The position numbers and the translations under genes are program-made. From positions 7,076,252-7,140,251 of the forward strand of contig NC_067207.1 of NCBI RefSeq assembly GCF_026262505.1: 64,000 nucleotides of DNA, given 5' to 3'. The notes under the pieces are model-generated. The model saw only the letters and a list, made by a program, of their open reading frames with translations. It did not search any database and was not told where the DNA came from. Shown piece after piece: positions 27,756 through 38,800 of this stretch; positions within the stretch are counted from its first letter, which is position 1, and each line of letters opens with the position of its first letter. Source of the stretch: Trichomonas vaginalis G3. Lineage: Eukaryota > Parabasalia > Trichomonadida > Trichomonadidae.

Positions 27756-28847
27756 TTATTTAGTAGCCGGTATCAAATAAGGTGATATTTCAGTATGGAC
27801 ATACTTGAAGTTAATAGCAGATATCCAAGTAAGAAGATCTTTTTCGTTATTAATTGCCAAAGTGTATTGTGTTCTAGGGCTTGATTTCATGACGCCATCT
27901 TTCTTCTTGCGACCAAATGATGTACCATCTCTTTTGCTTATCTGTAAAACCCATGGTTTGTTCTTGATTCCTTGTTTTGGACTAGCAAAAGCGAACTCAA
28001 GAGGAATCTCGCCGCGGAGATCATCCTTGTTCTTGTTCGGATAGTATTTAATCATGCCTGTTTCTCCATTGCCTGTATTTGTCTTTGCAAATTCATAATA
28101 AAATGAACTCCAGGAGTTAATGAAACGGCCTTCATGCTCTAACTCTGCTTCAAGTGATTGAGGGAAATTAACCGGTAAAGCGGTGAAATATATTGGTGGA
28201 GGATGATGTTCAACTTCGAACGAAATTTGATCGAGAACGTATTTCGAAATCTTCTTAAATGACTGGTATTTATCGATTATATCTGCAAATTTCTGTTTGT
28301 TGAGGGCAGAAGCAATGATTGCGTAGAAAATATCTTCGACAATTTTCTTATCTGGCCATTCTAATGTGTTTCTAATGCAGTAGATGTGCGCAAATGTTGT
28401 AACGAAGAATTGGATGGCGATGATTTTCTCTGGAATGGCGATCTTTGCTGTGATTGCTGAAATAGCGTCGATTAACGAAACGCAATCCAAGTCAATAGCT
28501 GTAATGAATGAACGTAAAAGAGCTTTGTGCATTTGAACAGCAAAATCGGAGTTGTAAATAATGAAAGCATTTGCGTATGGAGAAATATTTGGAGAATGGA
28601 AAATAATTCTTGCGATATCTCTTGGATTATAAAAGTTAGGGTTTGTTTCTAAGAATTTTTTGAGAACTTGCTCAGGACTTGTGGCATACGATTCTGCCAT
28701 TGACTCAGTAAGAGTTGATGGAATATCCGTTGGAATCATAATTGATTCCTTGTTTGGAATTTGACCATACCATGGCTCGTAAGGTGCTTTCGAAGGAAGA
28801 CAATAGACACATTTTTGATATAAGTTTAATTCAGCACTCTCTGCCAT
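27756..28847 (-). CDS. Sec7-like domain plus PH-like domain, possibly inactive
   Basis: A 363-residue leftward frame from ATG 28847. Residues about 45-205 follow the Sec7 (ARF-GEF) helix pattern. IDLDCVSLIDAISAITAKIA, then PEKIIAIQFFVTTFAHIYCI and RN, aligns without gaps to the ARNO-type block that ends FAxxYCxxN. In that alignment the catalytic glutamate of LPGEAQ falls on a lysine (IPEKI). The second conserved block (IMLNTxLHNP) is not recognisable (YAIIASALNKQ). Residues about 235-350 look like a PH domain, ending with LLTWISAINFKYVH in the position of the conserved Trp helix. A trafficking or membrane-binding role is likely; nucleotide exchange activity is doubtful. An Inr lies at 28864-28868. 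Confidence 0.6.
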   Translation of the reverse strand: MAESAELNLYQKCVYCLPSKAPYEPWYGQIPNKESIMIPTDIPSTLTESMAESYATSPEQVLKKFLETNPNFYNPRDIARIIFHSPNISPYANAFIIYNSDFAVQMHKALLRSFITAIDLDCVSLIDAISAITAKIAIPEKIIAIQFFVTTFAHIYCIRNTLEWPDKKIVEDIFYAIIASALNKQKFADIIDKYQSFKKISKYVLDQISFEVEHHPPPIYFTALPVNFPQSLEAELEHEGRFINSWSSFYYEFAKTNTGNGETGMIKYYPNKNKDDLRGEIPLEFAFASPKQGIKNKPWVLQISKRDGTSFGRKKKDGVMKSSPRTQYTLAINNEKDLLTWISAINFKYVHTEISPYLIPATK

Positions 28848-28863
28848 TTATAATTTATAGAAA

Positions 28864-28868
28864 AGTGA
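28864..28868 (-). promoter_or_regulatory. initiator TCACT of the Sec7-like gene
   Basis: Minus-strand ATGTCACTTTTC lies 17-21 bases before the ATG at 28847 and fits the trichomonad Inr. The start codon choice is supported. Confidence 0.7.
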
Positions 28869-29321
28869 CATTTAATTTCACTTATTATTAAATTTATGGG
28901 TGTGAAGCGCAAAAAGGATTTTTAGTTCTCTACTAATATTTATAGGAATCAAGTGCATATTGTTAACGAATAAGAATCACACATGAATTATCCATTAAAT
29001 AAATGAATATGAAGAAAAGATTGCATTTTAGTAAATCACCTTGATTTATGGATAAGATACATTCCATTCTTGGATAAGAATCAGTTAAGAATGCTTGTTT
29101 AGTGATTTATCCATTAAGTTCATATGGAAATTTTGAATTCTTATTTTAAATCATATAAAACAATGAATAAATCTGACTTTTTAATTGTCCAAACAGGAGT
29201 TTTAAGTTTAGAACTTTGAATAATAATTCTTGAAATGCGAGTTTAAAAAATAATATTTTTAAAACATCTATTTTCTATTTATTCTATATATAATATGGAA
29301 CAATAATTAAAAATATGAGGA
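28869..29321. other. intergenic stretch
   Basis: AT-rich DNA between two leftward genes; nothing else seen. Confidence 0.5.
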
Positions 29322-30848
29322 TTATTCTTCAGGTGGGGTAGCCTTAGCCCATAAAAGGCCTTGTTTGCACAAATTCATTTCAGCATTTTTAGCAGGGATG
29401 TCCTTTAGCTCTGATATTCTTCTTGTTGAGCCACCACCACTGTATACAATTAATACAGATGATTTCGGCATTACACTAAGAACATCTCCAAGAACGTCGT
29501 TGTAGAACTTTGCAGCTTTTCTCTCTTCTTCCTCGTTTACTTCGCATCTGGACATTCCATTGAAGTAAGCAAAAACAAATTCTGATGAATCATTTTTGAC
29601 AGATTCCATCAATTTTTGTTTTCTTGGCTCATCTTCGTCTTCCAGGATGCAGTGAACACGTGGATCTAAGTCTTTGAAGTTAATCATCCTCTCGTGAGCT
29701 AAAACATCAATAGAAGTCACTGCTTTCAAGAGAGATGAAAACATATCAGGAATTTTCGGAGGAATTGGGACATTTGAGACTGCGTGATTGAGACAGAATT
29801 TACTAAGTTCCAAAGCAGCACGAGCATCATCGATTGAGTCGTGAGGTTTAGTTTGATCTCTCATTTCTTTCTTGAAATACTTTTGGAAGAGATTTGAGAG
29901 CTTCGGCTTTCTCGGATATGTTACTCCACGTTCGTTATTGTATATAAGACTTGTATCAACAACTTTTGTGTGGAATAAAAGTAAAGCTTTGAAATCATTT
30001 TCCAAACCATGGCCAACGATGATTGTTTCCTTGTCAGCAACGGCAGACAACGCTGAAACACCATCTTCTGATGTTAATTTTGCGTTATCAAGGTGTTCTT
30101 GGGTAATTCCAGAAACATGCGTTCTTAAATCAGAAACTGGATGAATTGGTTTGAAATATTCATCAATAATAACTTCTCCTTTCTCATTAACGACTGAAAG
30201 ACGTGCAAGTTCATCATGTTTAGCTCCATCTTCTGATGTTGTTTCAATCATCTCACAATCTAAAGCAATGACCTTATTAGCGTTATCAACATGATCTGGG
30301 AGACACTTAAAGCGAGATAATTCTTCTGGCGTTAGTGGTTTAATACCAAATTCTTCGAATCTGTGCTTTCCTTGAAAATCTTCGCGATTTGGATCTTCTG
30401 GTAGTGGAAATCCGTTATCTAGTAATTTGTGATCAGAAAGAAGCATTTCGTCAAAAGATGAGAAACATTTAAGTTCTTTTGGATTAATTGCGTATCCGAG
30501 AAGAGATTGTTCAGGAGGAACTATCCTATTTCCCTTTAGACTAGCAAGTACTGTAACAGGAAATCCATTTTCTTTCATAGAATGGAAATTACTAATTTCA
30601 TCAAAGTATTTATTATATCTATTGAGATCAATACCGTTGAAATATAAAAATATAACTCGTTTTGCAAGTGATGAGTGTTCTATTTTTGCCCATTTTGGAA
30701 TAGATACAACATTAAAAATTGATAATGCGAAATTTCTAACTTGCATTGGACTAATTTCGGTTGTATTGGAATCCTCTTGAACACCAACTTCTGTTTGAAC
30801 CTTGCCAAAGATATCAAAATAAGTGGTGTTCTGTTTTTTGTTTTTCAT
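29322..30848 (-). CDS. RNA exonuclease, REX1/REXO-type (DEDDh)
   Basis: A 508-residue leftward frame from ATG 30848 (MKNKKQNTTYFDIFGKVQ). The DEDDh exonuclease domain runs from about residue 190 to 355: VIALDCEMIE with the first Asp/Glu, then ARLSVVNEKGEVIIDEY, HVSGITQEHLD, VGHGLENDFKALLLF with the second Asp, and HDSIDDARAALELSKF with the catalytic His and last Asp. This is the REX/REXO family that trims 3' ends of rRNA, tRNA and snRNA precursors. The N-terminal 190 residues and the C-terminal 150 are family-specific; the latter has an RRM-like feel (EFVFAYFNGMSR) without clear motifs. The nuclear role is known of the family and inferred here. Confidence 0.85.
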   Translation of the reverse strand: MKNKKQNTTYFDIFGKVQTEVGVQEDSNTTEISPMQVRNFALSIFNVVSIPKWAKIEHSSLAKRVIFLYFNGIDLNRYNKYFDEISNFHSMKENGFPVTVLASLKGNRIVPPEQSLLGYAINPKELKCFSSFDEMLLSDHKLLDNGFPLPEDPNREDFQGKHRFEEFGIKPLTPEELSRFKCLPDHVDNANKVIALDCEMIETTSEDGAKHDELARLSVVNEKGEVIIDEYFKPIHPVSDLRTHVSGITQEHLDNAKLTSEDGVSALSAVADKETIIVGHGLENDFKALLLFHTKVVDTSLIYNNERGVTYPRKPKLSNLFQKYFKKEMRDQTKPHDSIDDARAALELSKFCLNHAVSNVPIPPKIPDMFSSLLKAVTSIDVLAHERMINFKDLDPRVHCILEDEDEPRKQKLMESVKNDSSEFVFAYFNGMSRCEVNEEEERKAAKFYNDVLGDVLSVMPKSSVLIVYSGGGSTRRISELKDIPAKNAEMNLCKQGLLWAKATPPEE

Positions 30849-32464
30849 AATTTGAATAAAGACATAAAGTACTCACAAAATCTAGATTGAGAGGCGGTCA
30901 ATGACTTTTGAGGGGAAATTAACGCATGGAATTTAATATTATTTAGGTTGATATTCTTGCTTATTATTTCAGAAAAAAATCTTAAAAATTTCAATATGAA
31001 AATTGAAAGCAATTCAAAAAAATCGCTAACATGTAAATTTTAATATCCTATGCATAATTTCATATTTTGAACATTTTTTATTTTTGTTTAAAACTTAAAA
31101 TTTTGCGAATTTAATATAATTTATAAAATATAATACGTATATATATTTAAAATACACTAAATTTAATTGTTAATTGACGTTTTTTGGAATGAATTTTATC
31201 AAAACATGCCTGAATCCGAAAATTTGAAAGAACGAATTACACAATCATATATGTAGAATTCAAAATACAAACTTAAAGATTGTATACGTTTAAAATTATT
31301 CAGATTGTGTTTGATTTCCACTCATTCTGTTTCTTTTGAACTCTAACACTAACATTTCATGATGATTACATGATCCATTTATACATGGTTGAATTGTTCC
31401 AGATTCTACCAGAAAATCAATCCAAATTTCTCAATGCATTCATGTTGATTGGACAAAATTTAAAATTTATCAGCCTGTTTCCAGAGAAACTCAGATATTC
31501 CCTAATGAAATGTAATTTTTGCTACATTTATTTCAATCAAATTTCAAAAAATTGACTGCAGAGCTTGAAAAGGTGACGAATCATGTTGTTATTAGATGTA
31601 CATATTAGATTTACTATTTCCAAAAAAATGCTCAAATTTGAATAGTTTTTAGAAAATTTGGAATTACACTCCTTACATTATATATAATTAAATGTTTAAA
31701 TTTTATTTATTTTTCCCTTTTAATTTTATAACGTGCTCTATCAAAACTAACCTCTCAATTGAAGGCCACAAAATCTAAGTAGTGAGGGTACACAAATTTT
31801 GTATGGAGTACGGTTTAATTTTTGAGAGCCTCACTACTTAGATTTTGTGACTACCTTATATTTGGAAACTAATGATTTTATTGGAAATATGCTTAATTTT
31901 GCTTAGCATCCATAATTAAGTTAAAATTACGTAGCCTGATGATATATCATTTTAATACTTTTGTAATTTTCATGATGTCATATTCTTCGATGAAATGGCA
32001 TCAATGAAAAGTAACTTATAGCCTAAATTCTGGCATATAATAGTAATGCTATTATGCATTGTATATTATACGTTATATTAAAACAAATATCTTGCTTTCA
32101 TCAAATACTGTCACACAAATATCATCATATTCAAAATCCTCTCAAACTTTCCAGATTTTAGATTTGTTTCTGGCGCATGCCAACATCATTTACTATTGCA
32201 GTTTAAGTTCAGTTGGGATACAAGACACAAAAATAACCATCGAATTGAAAATAACTATAGATCGATTATGCGAATCAAATAAAGCATATGGTGTATTGGC
32301 CATAAGCGTTTTAAGGATAATATGTTGAATAGAAAATCAATGATTATGATAAAGATTTTTTTCAAAAAAAATTCAACAACTATATACCATTAAAACCATA
32401 ACCTGAAACGTGAAGATAATTTAAAATAAATAATATCAATCCTTTAATTAATTAAAAATTATAT
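30849..32464. other. 1.6-kb gene-free stretch with one perfect hairpin
   Basis: No believable frame; the 61- and 89-codon frames at 31370 and 32059 have no leader or composition support. The one clear structure is the inverted repeat at 31767-31849. The right end is the 3' flank of the leftward eIF3j gene. Confidence 0.5.
31767..31849. repeat. perfect 21-bp inverted repeat with a 41-base loop
   Basis: CACAAAATCTAAGTAGTGAG plus one G at 31767-31787 is exactly complementary to 31829-31849. The loop contains GTACACAAATTTTGTATG. The arms are not low complexity, so chance is unlikely. It could be a tiny fold-back/MITE-like element or a hairpin RNA. No duplication of flanking sequence was found. 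Confidence 0.8.
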
Positions 32465-33196
32465 TTACATAAAGTCGTCGTCATTATCTTTGCCGTCATC
32501 TTTTATATTCATATAGACCTTTGTGGATGTCTTCTTCTTCGTGTTCTTACCCTGTTTAGCACGAGTTTGTTGTAATTTTTCGTTGATTATTTTGATGAGT
32601 TCAGAATCGAGTGTTTTCATTTGTTCACCCTTATAATCATCAATGAGGCAGCGAATGAAATATGCAAGTAATTGTGGAGCTTCCTTGGATTTGAAGTCAA
32701 CTTTCTGCTTAAGAACTTCTACAAGCTTCTGGCGAAGACCGTTGAAGTCAGAGACGACGCGTGGAACGAAGTTCATGTAATCATCGACTGTAACTTTTTC
32801 GTTTGTAGCGCCTAACATATCCATAGCGACAGCGAAGTCCTGGTGCTTTTCCTGTTCGTGGGCAGCTTCAATATCGAAGAGGCCACCTTCATCATCACTA
32901 GAAGATTCCATTAATCTAGCTTTTGCAGCTTCTCTGAATGCTTTCTTTTCTTCCTTACGACGTTTTTCGGCTTCGATTGCTTCCTGTTTTTCTCTAGCAG
33001 CTCTCTCTTCAGCCTCTTTCTTTTGGCGTTCTAATTCTTCGTAATCTGGGGCATCTTCCCAACTTTCGAATACAGGTTCTTCCTTCTTTGTTGGAACGGC
33101 TGCTGGGGCATCCCAAGCATTATCTTCCGACTTATCCTCATTTTCCGACCCTGATCCTGAGCCGGAAAGGTCGAGATCGTCAGCATCTAACAGCAT
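32465..33196 (-). CDS. eif3j: translation initiation factor eIF3 subunit j
   Basis: The start is ATG 33196 (MLLDADDLDLSGSGSGSENE), 243 residues; a TTG two codons upstream is not a start in eukaryotes. The layout is that of eIF3j/Hcr1: an acidic N-terminus with a W-containing segment (FESWEDAPDYEELERQKKEA), a long charged helix, a helical domain (FVPRVVSDFNGLRQKLVEVL), and the diagnostic C-terminal end in -DDDFM after KKKTSTKVYMNIKDDG. eIF3j binds the 40S decoding site and helps start selection. Promoter: TCACC with overlapping CCTTT at 33209-33216. The stop is TAAATA, a TAAA context. Confidence 0.85.
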   Translation of the reverse strand: MLLDADDLDLSGSGSGSENEDKSEDNAWDAPAAVPTKKEEPVFESWEDAPDYEELERQKKEAEERAAREKQEAIEAEKRRKEEKKAFREAAKARLMESSSDDEGGLFDIEAAHEQEKHQDFAVAMDMLGATNEKVTVDDYMNFVPRVVSDFNGLRQKLVEVLKQKVDFKSKEAPQLLAYFIRCLIDDYKGEQMKTLDSELIKIINEKLQQTRAKQGKNTKKKTSTKVYMNIKDDGKDNDDDFM

Positions 33197-33208
33197 AGTC
33201 AAATGGAA

Positions 33209-33216
33209 AAAGGTGA
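33209..33216 (-). promoter_or_regulatory. initiator with overlapping CCTTT, eIF3j
   Basis: Minus-strand TTGTCACCTTTTTCC before the ATG at 33196. TCACC is the Inr with CCTTT overlapping, the arrangement known as Inr plus M5 in trichomonads. The same form occurs at the MFS transporter (53493). Confidence 0.7.
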
Positions 33217-33722
33217 CAAATTAAATTCGACCAGATCTTTTTTTGTCAAAGAAACTTGTGATAAATAATGTTTACAAATTACTAGAAAGGATTTCTTTCA
33301 AACAAATCATATTGGGGACAAAATTTTGAAAAGAATTTCCTTCAAAGTTGTAAATTTTTAAAAATTAGATATTCATTTTGTGAGACCATCAAAATTCCTG
33401 CAGATGTATGTAAGTATATTCTATTTATTCATGCTAATGAAATGGTTTTAATTTTGAATAATCCAGAGCTTTGGTTACTAGTTAAGGTAGAGAATGAGAA
33501 CTTGTATGTGTTTCATTCCACTCCATACTTAATTCTGATTGCGAAATTGTGACCGAGATATGTGTCATATGCATTGTTTTTGGTCTGTATATGTCATTCT
33601 TTCGTTTCGCTAAGTATTGATTTATCCAAGAAGCTTATGTACTGATTAAATTTTATTGGCGCCGCATTCCTATAAAACTCATTAAGGGGGGATTCCTAAT
33701 TTTCCCCTAAAGATTTATAAAA
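33217..33722. other. divergent intergenic stretch, eIF3j and syntaxin
   Basis: About 500 bases between divergent genes. Near the right end TTAAGGGGGGATTCCTAATT and TTTCCCCTAA are close inverted motifs (AGGGG and CCCCT), perhaps a promoter hairpin, 20-40 bases before the SNARE ATG. Otherwise nothing seen. Confidence 0.5.
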
Positions 33723-34577
33723 ATGAATAGAACAGTGGAGTTTTTTACATTTCTATCAAAAAATCAAGATGATAGAGATTTAAACAAACTCCTAAAAAGC
33801 AGAATTTCAAATCCATTTAATGAGGCATCAGAAACAATTGCGAATACAATTAAATCTTTGCTTCAATCCATACAAGACACAGCTCCTTCTTTTATTGATA
33901 AATATAACTCCATTTTATCCCTTAGCTCTTCAATGGATGATGAGCAAAGGGAAGCATTTGTTAAAGAAACAGAAAAATCAATTAATAAATTAGAAAAATT
34001 AATTACAGAGTTAGCAGAAAATGTTAATTCCGGGAAAATGGGCCTGAAAGGTCAAGCAATTGATCACAGTCAAGGAGTTTTTGCATATCTTGATAAAAAT
34101 CTAAACCAAGCACGTAGAGATCTGCAGTTTCTATGTGTTCAAAGAGAATATGTAATATCAAAATCACGTGCAGCTATCCCTACACTTCCAGTTCCTGTTC
34201 AAAATTACAATGCAAGAAGTGCAAAAATAATGGAAATATCAAAACCGAAAAAGACAGTTGTAGCACCTGGATACGAGAGATCTTTGCTCCAAGAGCATGA
34301 TAATATTGTAGATGAACTTCTTGATTTCAATTCCGAACTTAACGTAACAGACGAACAAATGGGCAATATAGCTATGATGGTTAAGTCATTTAATGAACTT
34401 ATAACCCGCCAAAATCAACAAATTAGAATTATTAAAGCAGATGTTGAAAAGGCGCAAGAAAATTACGAAGAATCTCATCATGATATTAATAAAACCATTG
34501 ATAGAACAAAATTCCAGCATCTTTGGATGGCATTTGTTATTATTATTTTAGGTTTGATGTTGTTGATCAAATCATAA
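33723..34577 (+). CDS. Qa-SNARE, syntaxin-18/Ufe1-like
   Basis: A 284-residue frame from ATG 33723. Residues about 1-130 are helical, with a Syntaxin-18-type N-terminal look (FFTFLSKNQDDRDLNKLLKS). Residues about 200-258 form a SNARE helix (LLQEHDNIVDELLDFNSELN, MVKSFNELITRQNQQIRIIK, QENYEESHHDINKTIDRTKF) with Gln near the layer position. The C-terminus is a single membrane anchor of about 18 residues (LWMAFVIIILGLMLLIKS). Ufe1-type SNAREs act in Golgi-to-ER fusion. SNARE identity is firm, the subfamily is likely. Confidence 0.75.
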   Translation: MNRTVEFFTFLSKNQDDRDLNKLLKSRISNPFNEASETIANTIKSLLQSIQDTAPSFIDKYNSILSLSSSMDDEQREAFVKETEKSINKLEKLITELAENVNSGKMGLKGQAIDHSQGVFAYLDKNLNQARRDLQFLCVQREYVISKSRAAIPTLPVPVQNYNARSAKIMEISKPKKTVVAPGYERSLLQEHDNIVDELLDFNSELNVTDEQMGNIAMMVKSFNELITRQNQQIRIIKADVEKAQENYEESHHDINKTIDRTKFQHLWMAFVIIILGLMLLIKS

Positions 34578-37500
34578 GTAAACTTGTTAAATTATTTAAT
34601 TAACATTTATTCATAAAAATAAGAACATTTTGAACAAAGCATAACAAATTATAAATTTTCAAAAAGGTAACTAAACTCCTTTCGCCGATCCGATTTGCCC
34701 CATATTTAAAATATAGCTTGCATATGTAGAAGAAAAGCTAATTTTGAAGTACGCCCGAAATCCACCAACAGGATTTCGAGCTACTAAAAAAGTACTTTTA
34801 AATGTGATTTTTTTTATAAAAAATTAAATTTATTTTAAGATCAGACTAAAAACTAATTTTATGGAAAATCTATATCGACAAATTTATTACTTATTGGGTA
34901 TATAGATTTTTTGATTATGGCGATTATGTCTGATATGCTTCCAATAAGCCAAAACAGTGTTTTGGGAGTGATTAAATACAAAAAAATCTGACGATGCTTT
35001 ATGTGGCAAATGGTCGAATGGTTATTACCCCTTACTATTGGGTACCGGGGACGCTAGTTCGAAACTGATGCACTATATTTTTTTACAAAATGCGTTTATT
35101 AGGACAGGGTAAAGAAAGGTTGCCAATATAATATATTTAAATAAATACAACTAATCTAGCATAAAAAAACTATTGAATATTTGAATTCAATAAAAATTTA
35201 TATAAAATACATGTAAAGCATAAATTACTATATAAATCAAGCTGTATTTTGTTTTAAACACCGATTGTTTCATATAATATATATTCAACTCAAGTTTCTA
35301 ATTAAGGATTTCATTAAAATTTAGCATATGATCAGCAACAATTAAAATTAGTATTACAATTAATAAATTTAGTATAAAAACATATAGATTTAGTATAGAT
35401 TTTATAGCTGTAATAAAAGAACTATTATAAAAGAGTAATTTACTGAAATGCACCTTATATTTATAAACAAAACTTATAACGTGTTAGTTACATATAGAGT
35501 TGAAATTCATAGATAGCATAGAGAAGTTGGGATCTTGGCTTAATGGTCATAATATAACCAAATTAATTCAAAATTTGAAATTTTAATATTACTGTAACTA
35601 TAATATATGGATATGTTTTATGAGATCATAATAAATGACATGTTAATGTAAAATTTAGAATAAAAAATTATATTTTTTTTAAAAAAACATTGTTCATGAG
35701 TGTTAATTGGAGAAGTAGTAAATTAGTTCAGTTTGCAAGTGATGATGGTTAATCTAACTATAATTACAATCAATTTTTAAAATCTTTGATTTATTTTGGT
35801 GATAATTAAGAGTGCAGTTGTTCTATTTATAAACTATTTACTATAGACGGCACTGGTGATAATAAAAATCAAGCAAAAGCGCATCTGCTGTTGCTCGACT
35901 GCATAAAAATTGTAGTTAAAATTTGAATACTTTACATAACTCATTTGTAAGGTAAATTAATATTATTAATTTATATTAAGAACAAATAAATATGAAATGT
36001 ATTTTTTTCCAAAAAAAATTAAGAAAAATGCCATTTTTATCATTGTTGTTAATGCCCCCTAAGAGAGAAATGATTTTTTCGGGAAAAATAAATACGAAAA
36101 GAGAAATCATAGCTGCCAGACAACCATTATATGAAATTCATTCAGTTTACAAAGTTTAATTTCTTTCCACAATAGTACATAATATAGTAGTATATTCGGA
36201 AATATGCATGCTCGATATCTCCAATTCACATCTCATGCATCTTATCGGAGATTAAGTAACTTTATCTTGAAACTAGAAAAGTAATTAGCAAGTAGAATAT
36301 ATAAAAATATAATGTTGTTTTATATTGATAAAACCATAAGAATGGCTATTCTAGAATGAAATTTTAGTACCTATATTCAGTGAAAGGTTTATTTGTAGTT
36401 GAACTTTCAAATGAAAACTCAAGGATCCAAGAATTGAATTGCATTAACAAACCAATAATGAAATATGATATATACATATATATTTTACCCATAAAAATAG
36501 AATTAAATCGATATTTAACTCAAATTGTCAAAATATCAACAAAATAATTTAAAAATAGATATATATAAGAGAAATATGTGATTTTGGTGTTTAAAAAAGA
36601 AAAATATTGCCCAAACAAGTGTTCTAGCTAAAAAGGAAAAATGCATTATTTCATATTTCAATATCAATGTTAAATATTAAAATAATCTGCCATTATTCAG
36701 ACAGTTAAAAAATAAATACACTATAAGTTTAAGCTTTAGCTGTAAAATAAACAGTAATATTAAATAAACATTATATTATATATAGTCGGAGCGATTCTAT
36801 ATATGTACTCTTATGCCAACTAGTTACAACCTAGTAAAATACATGGAAATATTGTAATATCCTAGCATTGCTATCGAGAAATCAAAAAATATAAGCAAAA
36901 GTCATCTTATATTTAAAGATTTTTCAAGAGCTTTGTTTGGAAATTAGTTCATTGGAAGAAGTATATAGATATGAAAACCCAAAGTATTAAGTTCGATAAT
37001 ATATAGTTTTTTTTTTATTTTAAAATTGAATGCATACAACATTGCTCCTCTGGAGTGAATTAATTAGTTCCAACTTTTTCAAGATTCTACAGTGTAATAT
37101 GCTCCTTGGAATGTCTCTTGCATGAATGTTTTTGTTTACCATCTAAAGAATTAAGATTTGAGATACAATAATCTTTGGAAAAGTAGAGGATACAACAATA
37201 AAATATGTTCTTTCGATACATGATATCATTTTGTTACAAAAATATTCTTACTTACTCATGATTCAAAAAAAAAAGTTGCAGACATACTAAAATGTTATTT
37301 ATGTGGCTTGTATTTACTAGCATATGTAATTTGGTGCTAACGTATACCATCAATTTCATTATAACACAGACATATATATTACTATTAGAATTTTATTTTA
37401 ATTCAATGATAAAATCAAACATTCCTTTTTGAAAATCGTTCTATCTTGTTATTATCTTTGAATGCTGCATCAAGAACTAACAATTTACAATTTTTATTCA

Positions 37501-37702
37501 AATTATAATATAAAATTATAGCATATTGGTTTTCAAAGTATGTTTACCCCCGCATTAACACATATAAATTTGTATTAAAAAATGATATCAAATCAAAAAT
37601 ATGGCTTCCTTGCTAAGAAAAGCGTTAAATTTATTATGTTTCTCCTTAGCCGAAAGTGTATAAATTGGCAGTTAGATTTATAGTATCCTAACTGTTTTTT
37701 GT
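34578..37702. other. 3.1-kb gene-free stretch
   Basis: Very AT-rich with no frame worth reporting. A hairpin CGAAATCC/GGATTTCG with a 7-base loop lies at 34756-34778. A Pol III-like unit is at 35004-35083. GAGAGAAATGATTTTTTCGGG near 36065 stands alone. It is probably old repeat-rich DNA next to the transposon at 37703. Confidence 0.5.
35004..35083 (+). ncRNA. tRNA-like Pol III unit, degenerate
   Basis: TGGTCGAATGG at 35011-35021 fits the A-box consensus exactly. GTTCGAAAC at 35057-35065 fits the B-box exactly. Their spacing (46 bases between starts) is that of a tRNA gene, and a run of seven T follows at about 35077. TACCC/GGGTA could form an anticodon-like stem, but with a nine-base loop, and the acceptor ends do not pair. 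It is therefore a decayed tRNA gene, a tRNA-derived repeat, or another Pol III RNA, rather than a working tRNA. Confidence 0.4.
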
Positions 37703-37968
37703 AAAGTCCGCCATAACTTTAATGGTACTATTTCAGCGTGTACAATGAATACAAAAATTCTAAGAGTGCCACATAAAATAGTACTTTAGACTTGAGTTAA
37801 TGCTACCAAGCAAATGTTAAAAAGATGACTTTAGTGTTTTGATAATCAAAGATTAAAATCATTATTGTCTAAATCAATAATCATAACGACAGAAGTTAAT
37901 GTTTTTTCATAAGTGCTTTAAATCCACTTTTAAAAGTATACCTCAAAAATCAAAATATCAAAAAAAAT
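37703..37968 (+). repeat. left terminal inverted repeat
   Basis: Starts AAAGTCCGCCATAACTTT and ends CAAAATATCAAAAAAAAT. It is complementary to 43366-43631 across its whole length with one mismatch seen. Confidence 0.9.
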
Positions 37969-38800
37969 CTAGTTTTTATGAATCTAAAGCTTTCTATAGT
38001 TCACATGCAAAAACCTTTAGTTTTATACTTTTTTTATGGTTTTCATGAGACAAAAAGTTATGATTTAATAATTATTTTTAATTTTCCGCTGTTATCAACA
38101 TAGATGACAACTTCATACACTTAGTTATCTAATATCTTGACTATTACACTCCTTAACCCCCAACATTCAAACAAAAACCTTTACGGATGCCTAATATGAA
38201 ATTTTCTTTTTTAAAAGACATTTCTATCAATAAATTATTTCTGGTAGTTAGACAAAGACCATTTTCTAAGTTGTTCAGAACTGTTTTCGTGCAAATTATC
38301 TATGAATGGGCTTAACAAGTTTAATCTGAAAGTTATTTCCAAAACAGAAATGCATATACAATCAAAAGAATATATATTTATGCCAATAATTGATGCTGAT
38401 GTGGTTTTGCAATTTTACAGTTATTCACATATCATTATGCATTAAATTTTCATATTTGCTTATTTTTCTATCTTTTATCTTATGTATGATGAATTTCATA
38501 ACTATTGGATATGATTTCATCATTCATATTGCATATTTCCATTTTGAAATTTTAGGAATCTTCAATTTTGGATGGATGTTTATAAAGTAGCTGTTGTAAA
38601 TGGAATTTAAATTAGTAGTGACAACATTTGGTCATAACAAAATTGTATCTTGTCGATTACAAAAAATTAATTTCAAAATAATTTCTACAAGTGAAGCAAA
38701 AAGATATTAAATATCATTACCAATTCTATTCTAGTATGAAATTATAGAAAATATTAAGTTTATTTTATTCAGATTGGTCTGACATTCTCTCAAAAAGTTA

